Part shown: positions 51,632 to 62,946 of the stretch, piece by piece | Numbering within the stretch: the stretch's first letter is position 1 | Layout: each line of letters starts with the position of its first letter | Assembly (NCBI RefSeq): GCF_004211955.1 | Contig: NZ_RHJI01000019.1 | Span: forward strand, 62,001-126,000 | Direction: 5' to 3' | Source of the DNA: Escherichia sp. E1V33 | GTDB taxonomy: Bacteria > Pseudomonadota > Gammaproteobacteria > Enterobacterales > Enterobacteriaceae | DNA: 64,000 bases | Position numbers and translations under genes: made by a program | Notes under the pieces: generated by a model | What the model was told of the DNA's origin: nothing | Database searches by the model: none | What the model saw: the letters and a program-made list of their open reading frames with translations, nothing else

Positions 51632-51880
51632 ATGAAACACCCTTTAGAAACCTTGACCACCGCAGCAGGCATTTTGCTGATGGCTTTCCTCTCTTGCCTG
51701 CTGCTTCCCGCCCCCGCATTGGGGCTGACGCTGGCACAAAAACTGGTGACCACGTTCCATCTGATGGATCTTAGCCAGCTTTACACTTTATTGTTTTGCC
51801 TGTGGTTTTTAGCGCTGGGCGCTATCGAGTATTTTATTCTGCGCTTTATATGGCGACGCTGGTTCTCGCTGGCGGATTAA
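51632..51880 (+). CDS. ybdJ: Small inner-membrane protein YbdJ
   Basis: An 82-residue DUF1158 protein with two transmembrane segments (about 8-28 and 49-70). No known function. It starts 65 bases after ybdK and is followed 64 bases later by ybdF on the same strand. Confidence 0.9.
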   Translation: MKHPLETLTTAAGILLMAFLSCLLLPAPALGLTLAQKLVTTFHLMDLSQLYTLLFCLWFLALGAIEYFILRFIWRRWFSLAD

Positions 51881-51944
51881 ACGTCGATTATCGCCGAACT
51901 TCGCGGCATACTTTGCTTATTCTCCTTCGCCTAAAGGAAAGTTT

Positions 51945-52313
51945 ATGGATAAGCAATCACTGCACGAAACGGCGAAACGCCTGGCCCTTGAGCTACCTTT
52001 TGTTGAGCTTTGCTGGCCGTTTGGCCCGGAGTTCGATGTTTTTAAAATTGGCGGCAAGATTTTTATGTTGTCGTCGGAGATGCGCGGTATTCCGTTTATC
52101 AATTTGAAGTCCGATCCACAAAAATCCCTGTTAAATCAGCAGATATACCCGAGCATTAAGCCAGGGTATCACATGAATAAAAAGCACTGGATTTCGGTTT
52201 ATCCCGGCGAGGAAATCTCCGAAGCGTTACTTTGCGATCTGATCAACGATTCGTGGAATCTGGTGGTTGATGGTCTGGCTAAACGCGATCAAAAAAGAGT
52301 GCGTCCGGGCTAA
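51945..52313 (+). CDS. ybdF: MmcQ/YjbR-family protein YbdF
   Basis: A 122-residue protein of the MmcQ/YjbR (DUF419) family, a CyaY-like fold that may bind DNA. The family pattern of an acidic/aromatic N-terminus ([25 protein letters not shown]) and a central [12 protein letters not shown] is present. RBS AAAGGAAAG precedes the ATG. Function unknown. Confidence 0.9.
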   Translation: MDKQSLHETAKRLALELPFVELCWPFGPEFDVFKIGGKIFMLSSEMRGIPFINLKSDPQKSLLNQQIYPSIKPGYHMNKKHWISVYPGEEISEALLCDLINDSWNLVVDGLAKRDQKRVRPG

Positions 52314-52406
52314 AGTGGAAATCTATAGCGCATTTTTCTCGCTTACCATTTCTCGTTGAACCTTGTAATCTGCTGGCACGCAAAATTACTTTCACATGGA
52401 GTCTTT

Positions 52407-53060
52407 ATGGATATCATTTCTGTCGCCTTAAAGCGTCATTCCACTAAAGCATTTGATGCCAGCAAAAAACTTACCCCAGAACAGGCAGAGCAGATCAAAA
52501 CTCTGCTGCAGTACAGCCCGTCCAGCACCAACTCCCAGCCGTGGCACTTTATTGTTGCCAGCACTGAAGAAGGCAAAGCGCGTGTTGCCAAATCCGCCGC
52601 CGGTAATTACGTGTTCAACGAGCGCAAAATGCTTGATGCCTCGCACGTCGTGGTGTTCTGTGCAAAAACCGCGATGGACGATGCCTGGCTGAAGCTGGTT
52701 GTTGACCAGGAAGATGCCGATGGCCGCTTTGCCACGCCGGAAGCGAAAGCCGCGAACGATAAAGGTCGCAAGTTCTTCGCCGATATGCACCGTAAAGATC
52801 TGCATGATGATGCAGAGTGGATGGCAAAACAGGTTTATCTCAACGTCGGTAACTTCCTGCTGGGCGTTGCGGCGCTGGGTCTGGACGCAGTGCCAATCGA
52901 AGGTTTTGATGCCGCAATCCTCGATGCTGAATTTGGTCTTAAAGAGAAAGGCTACACCAGTCTGGTGGTTGTGCCGGTAGGTCATCACAGCGTCGAAGAT
53001 TTTAACGCGACTCTGCCAAAATCGCGTCTGCCACAAAGTATCACTTTAACAGAAGTGTAA
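52407..53060 (+). CDS. nfsB: Oxygen-insensitive NAD(P)H nitroreductase NfsB
   Basis: A 217-residue FMN-dependent dimeric flavoenzyme that reduces nitroaromatics such as nitrofurans, as well as quinones and dihydropteridine. FMN-contact segments are visible: [13 protein letters not shown] (about 10-22), [12 protein letters not shown] and [14 protein letters not shown]. The start is the ATG at 52407, preceded by TGGAGTC; an in-frame start 51 bases upstream is not supported. Cytoplasmic. A hairpin follows the stop. Confidence 0.97.
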   Translation: MDIISVALKRHSTKAFDASKKLTPEQAEQIKTLLQYSPSSTNSQPWHFIVASTEEGKARVAKSAAGNYVFNERKMLDASHVVVFCAKTAMDDAWLKLVVDQEDADGRFATPEAKAANDKGRKFFADMHRKDLHDDAEWMAKQVYLNVGNFLLGVAALGLDAVPIEGFDAAILDAEFGLKEKGYTSLVVVPVGHHSVEDFNATLPKSRLPQSITLTEV

Positions 53061-53069
53061 TTCCCCCTT

Positions 53070-53094
53070 GCCGGGCATCCGCCCGGCTATTTCT
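53070..53094 (+). terminator. nfsB terminator
   Basis: Stem GCCGGGC-ATCC-GCCCGGC followed by TATTTCTC. Confidence 0.7.
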
Positions 53095-53119
53095 CATCAG
53101 ATTTTACTTATTTGCATAA

Positions 53120-54415
<1,296 letters not shown>

Positions 54416-54417
54416 TT

Positions 54418-54455
54418 AAAAAAACCGCTCTCATCGAATGGATAAGAGCGGTTTC
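54418..54455. terminator. Terminator after mscM
   Basis: AAACCGCTCTCATC / GATAAGAGCGGTTT imperfect stem in the gap to convergent pheP, with an A-run to the left. The short T-run on the right suits mscM, and the A-run suits pheP transcripts. Confidence 0.6.
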
Positions 54456-54473
54456 AGATTGTTGTCATCGTGT

Positions 54474-54505
54474 TGTCGGATGCAGCGTGAATGCCTTATT
54501 TCCGA
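54474..54505. repeat. Degenerate REP unit overlapping the pheP stop
   Basis: TGTCGGATGCAGCGTGAATG then CCTTATTTCCGA matches the REP consensus with a few changes. It covers the pheP stop codon (54496-54498), so its right half encodes the last residues of PheP. Confidence 0.65.
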
Positions 54506-55872
54506 CGCAGCGTTTTAAATGCTACAAACAGGAATACAATCCACACTGGCAGCAGGATCGCTGACAAACGCATATCATCCATCGTGCACATCAGCAGCAA
54601 AATCATGCCGAGGAAGGCAATACAGAGATAGTTGCCGAACGGATAAAGCAGCGCCTTAAACTGTGTTTCTCGTCCCTGACGTCGCATCGCCGCGCGAAAA
54701 CGCAGATGCGCCAGGCAGATCATAATCCAGTTCAACAGCAGCGTTGCTACCACCAGCGCCATCAGCAGACCAAACGCTTTTTGCGGCAGCAGATAGTTGA
54801 TTAACACCACCAGCGAAGTGATCGCTCCGGAAAGCATCAGCGAGTTAATCGGCACGCCGCGACGGCTGACGCGAGTCAAAAACTTCGGCGCATTACCCTG
54901 TACAGAAAGGCCAAACAGCATCCGGCTGTTAGAGTAAACCCCGCTGTTATACACTGACAGCGATGCTACCAGAATGACGAAGTTCAGCGCAGAAGCTACC
55001 ACGTTGCTGTCGAGATTATGGAAAATCATCACAAACGGGCTACTGTTAGATTTCACTTCCACCCACGGATAGAGTGCCAGTAAAACCACCAGTGAACCGA
55101 TGTAAAACAGCAGGATGCGATACACCACCTGATTTACCGCTTTTGGAATGCTTTTTTCCGGATCGCGCGCTTCAGCGGCAGTAATCCCAATCAGCTCCAG
55201 ACCGCCGAAGGAGAACATAATCACCGCCAGCGACAAAATCAGCCCATTCCAGCCGGTGGCGAAGAAACCACCGTAGCGCCAGAGGTTGTCGATACTGGCT
55301 TTCTCGCCGCCGTGACCAGAAAACAGCAGCCACAGGCCAAAGCCGATCATACCGATGATTGCCAGCACTTTAATCAGCGCAAACCAGAACTCGGTTTCGC
55401 CATATAAGCGCACGTTTACCAGGTTAACGGCGTTGATGATAATAAAGAAGGCAGCAGCCCAAATCCACGTTGGAACATCCGGGAACCAGTACTGCATATA
55501 GATGCCCGCAGCGGTCAGCTCTGCCATTCCCACCAGCACGAACATCACCCAGTAATTCCAGCCAGAGAGGAAGCCCGCAAACGGTCCCCAGTATTTATAG
55601 GCAAAGTGGGCAAATGAACCGGATACCGGCTCTTCGACCACCATCTCGCCGAGCTGGCGCATAATCAGGAAAGCGATGATCCCGGCGACGCCGTAGCCCA
55701 GCAATACAGCTGGACCCGCCATCTGAATCGCCGGGCCAATGCCAAGAAACAGACCAGTACCAATGGCGCCACCCAGCGCAATCAGTTGAATATGACGGTT
55801 ATGTAATCCGCGATGAAGCGTCGGCTCTTGATTCGACGCAGTATCTTCCGATACGGTTGACGCGTTTTTCAC
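54496..55872 (-). CDS. pheP: Phenylalanine permease PheP
   Basis: A 458-residue amino acid/polyamine/organocation transporter with 12 transmembrane segments; a high-affinity proton-coupled phenylalanine importer. The family signature LIALGGAIGTGLFLGIGPAIQMAGP (about 31-55) and SFGGLELIGITAAEARDPEKSIPKA (about 219-243) are intact. The start is GTG at 55872 (reading KNASTVSED after Met), giving the usual length; a longer in-frame version from 55908 exists. Confidence 0.95.
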   Translation of the reverse strand: MKNASTVSEDTASNQEPTLHRGLHNRHIQLIALGGAIGTGLFLGIGPAIQMAGPAVLLGYGVAGIIAFLIMRQLGEMVVEEPVSGSFAHFAYKYWGPFAGFLSGWNYWVMFVLVGMAELTAAGIYMQYWFPDVPTWIWAAAFFIIINAVNLVNVRLYGETEFWFALIKVLAIIGMIGFGLWLLFSGHGGEKASIDNLWRYGGFFATGWNGLILSLAVIMFSFGGLELIGITAAEARDPEKSIPKAVNQVVYRILLFYIGSLVVLLALYPWVEVKSNSSPFVMIFHNLDSNVVASALNFVILVASLSVYNSGVYSNSRMLFGLSVQGNAPKFLTRVSRRGVPINSLMLSGAITSLVVLINYLLPQKAFGLLMALVVATLLLNWIMICLAHLRFRAAMRRQGRETQFKALLYPFGNYLCIAFLGMILLLMCTMDDMRLSAILLPVWIVFLFVAFKTLRRK

Positions 55873-55973
55873 GCCTTTCCCCTGTGTGTCTTTTTTGTTG
55901 AGGGGCACCTTTTAACATTTAGTGCCCATCGTCGCAAGACACAATCCACACGGTTATACCGGGTATCCTGCTT

Positions 55974-58900
55974 TTATTTCCGTACCCGATGTCGGTGCAG
56001 CCACATCAGCTTATACGCCGCCGGGATAATAAACAGCGATAGCAAAGGTGCGGTGATCATGCCGCCAATCATCGGCGCGGCAATCCGGCTCATCACCTCT
56101 GACCCTGCCCCCGTTCCCCACAGAATCGGCAGCAGACCGGCGATAATCACCGCCACCGTCATCGCTTTCGGGCGCACGCGCAGGACCGCGCCGTGATACA
56201 ACGCCTCATCCAGCTTCTGCTCGCTGAATGTTTGTGGATTATCCAGCGACGGATCTGCCTCTATGGCGTGACGTAAATACATCAGCATCACCACGCCAAA
56301 TTCGGCAGCGACTCCGGCGAGAGCGATAAACCCGGTACCCGTCGCCACGGAAAGATGAAAGCCCATCCACCACAGTAACCAGATGCCGCCCACCAGCGCA
56401 AACGGTACGCTGCTGATAATCAGCAACGCTTCGCCCACCCGACGGAACGCCAGATACAACAGCACGAAGATGATCATCAACGTCATCGGCACCATGAGTT
56501 TCAGCTTATGGTTGGCGCGCTCCAGTAGCTCGAACTGCCCGGAGAATGCCACGCTGGTGCCCGGTTTTAACTGCACTTTTTCAGCTATCGCTTTTTGCAA
56601 ATCGTGAACCACCGACACCATGTCACGATCGCGGGCATCGATATAAATCCAGCTCGTCGGGCGCGCATTCTCGGTTTTCAGCATTGACGGTCCGGTAGAG
56701 ACTTTAACGTCTGCCACGTCTGCCAGGGTGATTTGCTGCTTCATCGGCGTCAGGATCGGCAGCTGGCGCAGTGCCTGCGGACTATCGCGCCAGCTTTGCG
56801 GATAACGCAGATTAATTGGATAACGGGCAATCCCTTCCACCGTTTCGCCAACCATCGCCCCGCCCACCGCAGAAGTCACAAACAACTGCACATCCGCCAC
56901 CGTCATACCGTAACGCGCGGCTTTTTCACGGTTAATCTCAACGTTGATATAGCGCCCACCTTCCAGACGCTCGGCAAGCGCAGAAGCCACGCCAGGCACC
57001 GTTCGCGCCACTTCTTCAATTTGCTCCGCCATCGCGTCGATATCCGCCAGCACAGTGCCGGAAACTTTAATGCCGATGGGGCTTTTAATGCCGGTTGAGA
57101 GCATATCGATACGGTTACGAATTGGCGGCACCCACAGATTCGCCAGCCCCGGCATACGCACGGTGTTATCCAGTTCCTCAATGATTTTGTCCATCGTCAT
57201 GCCTGGCCGCCACTGATCCTGTGGCTTAAGCTGGATGGTCGTTTCTACCATCTCCAGCGGAGCAGAATCGGTGGCGGTTTCCGCTTTCCCGGTTTTGCCA
57301 AATACCCGCGCCACTTCAGGTACGCTCATAATTAGCTTGTCGGTTTTTTGCAGCATACTCGCCGCCTCTGCTGCGGAAATCCCCGGCAGCGTCGATGGCA
57401 TATACAACAAGTCGCCTTCATTGATCTGCGGTAAAAATTCCCCGCCAACTTTATTGAGCGGCCAGAGAACCGTCAGCACCGAAAGCGCGGCCACCAGCAG
57501 CGTGGTTTTCGGCCAGTGCAGTACTTTCAGCAACAGCGGATGATAAACACGAATCAAAAAGCGATTGAGCGGGTTACTGCTTTCTGGCGGAATTTTGCCA
57601 CGGATCCAGTAACCCATCAGGATAGGGATCACTACGATCGCCAGCAGAGCCGCACCCGCCATCGCATAGGTTTTAGTGAACGCCAGCGGGCCAAACAGAC
57701 GCCCTTCCTGCCCTTCCAGGGTGAAGATCGGGATAAACGACAACGTGATAATCAGCAGACTGATAAACAGCGCTGGCCCCACTTCAACAGATGCATCGGT
57801 GATCACCTGCCAGCGCGTTTTATTATCCAGCGTGGCGTCAGGATGCTGGTGCTGCCACTCTTCCAGCCGTTTATGTGCATTCTCGATCATGACGATAGCG
57901 GCATCGACCATCGCCCCGACGGCAATCGCAATGCCACCCAGCGACATAATATTGGCATTCAGCCCCTGGAAGTGCATGACAATAAAAGCAATACACAACC
58001 CCAGCGGCAACGAAATAATCGCCACCAGCGCCGAGCGCACATGCCAGAGAAACAGCGCGCAGACTACCGCCACCACAATAAACTCTTCCAACAACTTGCC
58101 GCTGAGGTTGTCGATGGCGCGGTCAATGAGCTGGCTGCGATCGTATGTTGTAACTATCTCCACGCCTTCCGGCAGACTGCTTTTCAGCGTTTCCAGTTTG
58201 TCCTTCACGGCGGCGATCACTTCACGGGCGTTTTTGCCGGAACGCAGGATCACCACCCCGCCCGCAACTTCGCCTTCGCCGTTCAGTTCGGCAATGCCCC
58301 GGCGCATCTCCGGGCCAACCTGGACCTTCGCAACATCACGCAGATAAACGGGCACGCCATTTTCACTGGATTTTAAAACGATGTGATTAAAGTCGTCGAG
58401 CGTTTGCAGATAGCCGCTGGCGCGCACCATATATTCTGCTTCCGCCAGTTCGATCGACGAACCGCCCGCTTCCTGGTTTGAAGCATCCAGCGCGCTTTTT
58501 ACTTCGGCGAGACTGATGCCATATTGCGCCAGGCGCTGGGGATCGATAACCACCTGATACTCTTTCACCACACCGCCCACCGACGCCACTTCCGCAACGT
58601 CAGGGATGGTTTTTAGCTCATATTTGAGAAACCAGTCCTGCAATGAGCGTAAATCGGCCAGATCGTGCTTACCGCTGCGATCCACCAGTGCATATTCATA
58701 GATCCAGCCAACACCCGTGGCATCTGGCCCCAGCTCGGCGCTGACTCCCGCAGGCAGCTTACCCTGTACCTGGTTGAGGTACTCCAGCACCCGCGAGCGC
58801 GCCCAGTACGGATCGGTGCCATCTTCGAAAATGACATACACATAAGAGTCGCCAAACTGTGAGAAACCGCGCACAGTCTTCGCGCCAAGCACCGACAACA

Positions 58901-59117
58901 TGGTGGTGGTTAGCGGATAAGTCACCTGATTTTCAACGATTTGTGGTGCCTGACCGGGATAGCTGGTTTTAATAATCACCTGCACATCGGAGAGATCCGG
59001 CAGCGCATCCACTGGCGTATTAATGATGGTCCAGGTGCCCCAGATACTTAGAAACAACGCGCCCATCAGCACCAAAAAACGGTTCGCCACCGAGCGACGA
59101 ATAATCCATTCAATCAT
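55974..59117 (-). CDS. cusA: Cu(I)/Ag(I) efflux RND transporter CusA
   Basis: A 1047-residue heavy-metal RND pump with 12 transmembrane helices and two large periplasmic loops. It drives copper and silver ions through CusB and CusC to the outside using the proton gradient. The TM4 charge motif [21 protein letters not shown] is visible near residue 402. Methionines in the periplasmic cleft bind metal in the E. coli protein. Last gene of cusCFBA, 11 bases after cusB. Confidence 0.97.
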   Translation of the reverse strand: MIEWIIRRSVANRFLVLMGALFLSIWGTWTIINTPVDALPDLSDVQVIIKTSYPGQAPQIVENQVTYPLTTTMLSVLGAKTVRGFSQFGDSYVYVIFEDGTDPYWARSRVLEYLNQVQGKLPAGVSAELGPDATGVGWIYEYALVDRSGKHDLADLRSLQDWFLKYELKTIPDVAEVASVGGVVKEYQVVIDPQRLAQYGISLAEVKSALDASNQEAGGSSIELAEAEYMVRASGYLQTLDDFNHIVLKSSENGVPVYLRDVAKVQVGPEMRRGIAELNGEGEVAGGVVILRSGKNAREVIAAVKDKLETLKSSLPEGVEIVTTYDRSQLIDRAIDNLSGKLLEEFIVVAVVCALFLWHVRSALVAIISLPLGLCIAFIVMHFQGLNANIMSLGGIAIAVGAMVDAAIVMIENAHKRLEEWQHQHPDATLDNKTRWQVITDASVEVGPALFISLLIITLSFIPIFTLEGQEGRLFGPLAFTKTYAMAGAALLAIVVIPILMGYWIRGKIPPESSNPLNRFLIRVYHPLLLKVLHWPKTTLLVAALSVLTVLWPLNKVGGEFLPQINEGDLLYMPSTLPGISAAEAASMLQKTDKLIMSVPEVARVFGKTGKAETATDSAPLEMVETTIQLKPQDQWRPGMTMDKIIEELDNTVRMPGLANLWVPPIRNRIDMLSTGIKSPIGIKVSGTVLADIDAMAEQIEEVARTVPGVASALAERLEGGRYINVEINREKAARYGMTVADVQLFVTSAVGGAMVGETVEGIARYPINLRYPQSWRDSPQALRQLPILTPMKQQITLADVADVKVSTGPSMLKTENARPTSWIYIDARDRDMVSVVHDLQKAIAEKVQLKPGTSVAFSGQFELLERANHKLKLMVPMTLMIIFVLLYLAFRRVGEALLIISSVPFALVGGIWLLWWMGFHLSVATGTGFIALAGVAAEFGVVMLMYLRHAIEADPSLDNPQTFSEQKLDEALYHGAVLRVRPKAMTVAVIIAGLLPILWGTGAGSEVMSRIAAPMIGGMITAPLLSLFIIPAAYKLMWLHRHRVRK

Positions 59118-59128
59118 TGGTTATTCCC

Positions 59129-60352
59129 TCAATGCGCATGGGTAGCACTTTCAGAGCGCATCCGCTCCAGTGCGCCAGAAATATTGGCTTCGGAATCAAT
59201 CAGGAACAGGCCGCTGGAAACCACCTTTTCACCTTCCGCCAGACCAGAGCGTAATGCGGCGACACCTTGCGATGCCTGGAAAACGGCAACGCGTTTTGGT
59301 ACAAAGCGCCCGTCGGCATCAACGGTAATCACCCGCTGTTCGCTGCCGGTATCAATCAGCGCTTGTGACGGAATGAGCAGCATCGGTTCGCTGGCGGTAT
59401 TGAGTTGCAACCAGGCGTTCATTCCCGGTTTTAGCGCCTCGTCGGCGTTGTCGACTTCCAGACGCAGCTGCAGCGTGCGGGTCGCGGCATCCACGCCAGG
59501 TAGTAGCGTCCATTTGCGGATGGTGAGTGTTTTATCAGGTCGCGCCGGAACGGTGAGCGTAAACTGCGAGGCATCTTTCACCAGCCAGGCGATGGACTCC
59601 GGGATCGCAGCAGTGACCCACACCGGGTCCATACCCTGAATTTTCGCTACCACGTTATCTTTGGCGATATTCATTCCCGCGCGCAGATCAAACGCGGTGA
59701 TCACGCCATCAATGGGTGCTTTGAGCGTAAAGCGAGTCTGGATTTTTTGCGTGGCGATCAGGCGGCGAATATCCGCCTCCGGCATTCCCGCCAGTCGCAG
59801 CCGCTCAAGAATGCCTTCAGTCTGGGTCGCCGTACCGCCGGTTTCGCGCAGCAGTAAATACTCACTCTGCGCTTCCACCCAGTCGGGAATGGTCAGGTCG
59901 AGAAGCGGCGCGCCCTTTTGTACTTTATCGCCCACGGTAAGCGGATACACCTTGTCGATAAACCCGGCAGCGCGAGCCTGCACAATGGCATACTGATACT
60001 CGTTGTAACTGACATTCGCCGGGAAACTCTGGGCAAAAGTCAGCGGCCCGCGCGTGACGGTAGCCGTTTTCACCCCCAGATTCTGCGTCTGAGTCGGGTC
60101 AATGCGCACACCAGACGCAGAACTCTCTTCATCGGCATATTTCGGCACCAGATCCATATCCATAAACGGCGATTTACCTGGTTTATCGAACCGCGTATTG
60201 GGATACATCGGGTCGTACCAGAATAAGATTTTACGTTCTGCGGTCGACGTTTTTTCTGCAGGCGGTTCCGCCTTTGCAAACCAGGTAAAACCTGCCGCAG
60301 AAATAATACCGCCCGCGATCATGCTGCCGATAATAAGCGCGATTTTTTTCAT
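59129..60352 (-). CDS. cusB: Cu(I)/Ag(I) efflux adaptor CusB
   Basis: A 407-residue periplasmic membrane-fusion protein linking CusA and CusC. The N-terminal signal/anchor segment (about 5-25) is followed by the metal-binding stretch FWYDPMYPNTRFDKPGKSPFMDMDLVPKY with its three methionines, the lipoyl and hairpin parts, and a beta-barrel region. The C-terminus is histidine-rich (ATHAH). Between cusF and cusA in the operon. Confidence 0.96.
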   Translation of the reverse strand: MKKIALIIGSMIAGGIISAAGFTWFAKAEPPAEKTSTAERKILFWYDPMYPNTRFDKPGKSPFMDMDLVPKYADEESSASGVRIDPTQTQNLGVKTATVTRGPLTFAQSFPANVSYNEYQYAIVQARAAGFIDKVYPLTVGDKVQKGAPLLDLTIPDWVEAQSEYLLLRETGGTATQTEGILERLRLAGMPEADIRRLIATQKIQTRFTLKAPIDGVITAFDLRAGMNIAKDNVVAKIQGMDPVWVTAAIPESIAWLVKDASQFTLTVPARPDKTLTIRKWTLLPGVDAATRTLQLRLEVDNADEALKPGMNAWLQLNTASEPMLLIPSQALIDTGSEQRVITVDADGRFVPKRVAVFQASQGVAALRSGLAEGEKVVSSGLFLIDSEANISGALERMRSESATHAH

Positions 60353-60367
60353 CTCATTAAACCTGGG

Positions 60368-60700
60368 TTACTGGCTGACTTTAATATCCTGTAATAAAGA
60401 AAGGTTGCCCTGCTGGACAAAATTAAACGCCACTTTGTCGCCGGTTTTAATTTCACTCATTTTCGTCTGCGGGGTGATGGTAAAGCGCATGGTCATCTCC
60501 GGCCAGTTCACAGCAGCAATCGGATCGTGATGGATGGTGATTTTTTTGCTTTCCAGATCAACACCTTTTACCACGCCGGTGGCACTAATGACCTGCGGTT
60601 GTGCTTCGCTCATGGTTTCATGATGATGTTCGTTAGCCTGGGCATTAAAGCCAATAACGGTAAACAGACTGAACATTGCAACTTGCAGTGCTTTTTTCAT
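60368..60700 (-). CDS. cusF: Periplasmic copper/silver chaperone CusF
   Basis: A 110-residue secreted metallochaperone that hands Cu(I) or Ag(I) to CusB. A signal peptide (MKKALQVAMFSLFTVIGFNAQA, about 22 residues) precedes a small OB-fold. The metal site is seen in ITIHHDPIAAVNWPEMTMRF, with the His, Trp and two Met ligands. Gaps of 15 and 23 bases separate it from cusB and cusC. Confidence 0.97.
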   Translation of the reverse strand: MKKALQVAMFSLFTVIGFNAQANEHHHETMSEAQPQVISATGVVKGVDLESKKITIHHDPIAAVNWPEMTMRFTITPQTKMSEIKTGDKVAFNFVQQGNLSLLQDIKVSQ

Positions 60701-60723
60701 TTATTCTCTCCTGGAGTTAAAAA

Positions 60724-62106
60724 TTATTGCTGCCAACCGCCACCAAGTGCGGTATATAAAGAAATTTCGTTAACCTGACGGGAATAATTAAGGTCAAGTA
60801 AAGTTTGTCGGGTTGCAAATAAAGAACGCTCGGCATCCAGCACTTCCAGATAACTTACTGCGCCGTGCTGATATAATACCCGCGCCCGTTGCAAAGTAAT
60901 TTGTAGCGATGCCAGATAACGCTGCTGGGCACTGATTTGATCGTTCAGGCTTTGACGTAATGCCAGCGCATCTGCCACTTCTTTAAAGGCGTTCTGGATT
61001 TTCTGTTCATAATTCACCACCGACTGCTGCTGGCGAATTTCGGCGATATCCAGATTGGCCTGGTTGCGTCCGGCATTAAAAATGGGGATCTCAATTTTGG
61101 GTATAAAATTCCACATCCCGCTGCTGGCGTTAAATAATGACGACAGATCGCTACTGGCGGTCGATATTCCGCTGGTCAGGCTGATAGACGGGAAAAATGC
61201 CGCACGCGCAGCACCAATATTGGCATTAGCCGCCATTAACGCGTGTTCAGCTTCCATAATATCCGGGCGCTGCAATAAGATTTGCGACGACAAACCCGCC
61301 GGTAATTTAACGCTTTGCAGGCTGCCGCTGTTTACTGTCTGCGCTTGCGGCAGCTTGCCGTAGCTTCCCAATAACAGTTGCAATGCATTATTCGCCTGCG
61401 CCAGTTCCCCCTGACGTTTAGCGATGTCACTGCGGGTACTTTCTATCACCCCACGAGCCTGTTCCAGCGCCAGAACATTGCTGCTACCGGTCAACAGTTG
61501 TTTTTCGACAAACGCATATGACTGCTGATAATTACGCAGCGTTTCTTCGGCTATTTGCAATTGCGCATACGCCAGTTGCTGATTGAAATAGCTTTGCGCG
61601 ACATTAGAAACCAGCAGAATATGCACCGCGCGCTGAGCTTCCTCAGTGGCTAAATAATTTTGTCGCTCGGCTTCGCTCATGTTCTTTAAGCGCCCGAAAA
61701 AATCGAGGTCAAAGCTGGCGTTAAGGCCAGTAGAAAACTCCCGCGTCGTGGCTGAATCGCCTTTAAGATTGCCGCTCCAGCTGCCGCTGCCCTCACCATT
61801 GAGCTGTGGGTAGCGGTCGGCATCAGTCAGACGATATTGCGCCCGTGCCTCCTGCACTTTCAGCGTCGCCATGCGCAAATCCCGGTTATTCTCCAGCGCC
61901 TCGCTAATCAGCGTCTTCACCTGATTATCAACAAAAAAGGTGCGCCAGCCCGCGTTCTGGTAGGTATCTGCTGCGTTAACCAGGCCGTTCTGGCTGAGTG
62001 AGAACTGCTGAGGAACGGGCATTGCCGGACGCTGATAATCCGGTGCCAGTGAACAACCGGTTAGCGCAAGGGCCACACAAAATGGCAGAAGTTTACAAGG
62101 AGACAT
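60724..62106 (-). CDS. cusC: Outer-membrane copper/silver efflux channel CusC
   Basis: A 460-residue TolC-like outer-membrane factor. The lipoprotein signal is visible (FCVALALTGCSLAPDYQRP, lipobox LTGC, Cys18). The repeated helical hairpin halves of the OMF family follow. First gene of cusCFBA; its promoter, shared with cusR, holds a CusR palindrome. Confidence 0.97.
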   Translation of the reverse strand: MSPCKLLPFCVALALTGCSLAPDYQRPAMPVPQQFSLSQNGLVNAADTYQNAGWRTFFVDNQVKTLISEALENNRDLRMATLKVQEARAQYRLTDADRYPQLNGEGSGSWSGNLKGDSATTREFSTGLNASFDLDFFGRLKNMSEAERQNYLATEEAQRAVHILLVSNVAQSYFNQQLAYAQLQIAEETLRNYQQSYAFVEKQLLTGSSNVLALEQARGVIESTRSDIAKRQGELAQANNALQLLLGSYGKLPQAQTVNSGSLQSVKLPAGLSSQILLQRPDIMEAEHALMAANANIGAARAAFFPSISLTSGISTASSDLSSLFNASSGMWNFIPKIEIPIFNAGRNQANLDIAEIRQQQSVVNYEQKIQNAFKEVADALALRQSLNDQISAQQRYLASLQITLQRARVLYQHGAVSYLEVLDAERSLFATRQTLLDLNYSRQVNEISLYTALGGGWQQ

Positions 62107-62175
62107 AGGCTCATAATTTCTGGTGATTTTATGCCGCCAACTTTACTCGCCAGGCTCTGATTTTCCGGTGACAGG

Positions 62176-62197
62176 AAAATGACAAAATTGTCATTTT
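62176..62197. promoter_or_regulatory. CusR operator between cusC and cusR
   Basis: A perfect palindrome with arms AAAATGACAA and TTGTCATTTT around two central bases. It matches the known CusR box and lies midway between the two divergent genes, so it can control both transcripts. Confidence 0.9.
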
Positions 62198-62262
62198 GCC
62201 AATAAGCGATTGCCATCTGATCCCGCTACTCTAGAATTGCCCGGGCAACATGCGGAGGAAAT

Positions 62263-62946
62263 ATGAAACTGTTGATTGTCGAAGATGAAAAGAAAACCGG
62301 AGAATACTTGACCAAAGGGTTAACCGAAGCCGGTTTTGTGGTCGATTTGGCCGACAACGGGCTGAATGGCTACCATCTGGCGATGACCGATGATTATGAT
62401 CTGATAATCCTCGATATTATGCTGCCGGACGTGAACGGCTGGGATATCGTGCGCATGTTACGCTCCGCCAATAAAGGGATGCCGATTCTGTTGCTTACCG
62501 CGCTTGGCACCATTGAACATCGCGTCAAGGGGCTGGAGTTGGGGGCAGATGACTACCTGGTGAAGCCATTCGCTTTTGCTGAACTGCTGGCGCGGGTGCG
62601 CACTCTACTGCGGCGCGGGGCGGCGGTAATTATCGAAAGTCAGTTTCAGGTTGCCGATCTGATGGTCGATCTCGTCAGCCGCAAAGTCACCCGCAGCGGC
62701 ACGCGCATCACTTTGACCAGTAAAGAGTTTACTCTGCTGGAGTTTTTTCTCCGCCATCAGGGCGAAGTGCTGCCCCGCTCGCTTATCGCCTCGCAGGTAT
62801 GGGACATGAATTTTGACAGCGACACTAACGCCATTGATGTGGCGGTGAAGCGGCTACGCGGCAAAATCGACAACGACTTTGAGCCGAAGCTGATTCAGAC
62901 CGTGCGCGGCGTGGGCTATATGCTTGAGGTACCTGATGGTCAATAA
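62263..62946 (+). CDS. cusR: Copper-responsive regulator CusR
   Basis: A 227-residue OmpR/PhoB-type response regulator. The receiver domain (about 1-115) has [12 protein letters not shown], phospho-acceptor Asp51 ([13 protein letters not shown]) and lysine in [12 protein letters not shown]. The C-terminal winged-helix domain (about 130-222) ends with [12 protein letters not shown]-type and VRGVGYMLE motifs. With CusS it activates cusCFBA when periplasmic Cu(I) or Ag(I) rises. RBS GCGGAGGAA before ATG. Overlaps cusS by 11 bases. Confidence 0.97.
   Translation: MKLLIVEDEKKTGEYLTKGLTEAGFVVDLADNGLNGYHLAMTDDYDLIILDIMLPDVNGWDIVRMLRSANKGMPILLLTALGTIEHRVKGLELGADDYLVKPFAFAELLARVRTLLRRGAAVIIESQFQVADLMVDLVSRKVTRSGTRITLTSKEFTLLEFFLRHQGEVLPRSLIASQVWDMNFDSDTNAIDVAVKRLRGKIDNDFEPKLIQTVRGVGYMLEVPDGQ

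Noticed and set aside
57516-58376. Long open frame (286 codons) antisense to cusA
   Set aside because: Its His/Gln/Arg-rich composition and full overlap with a conserved gene mark it as a shadow frame.
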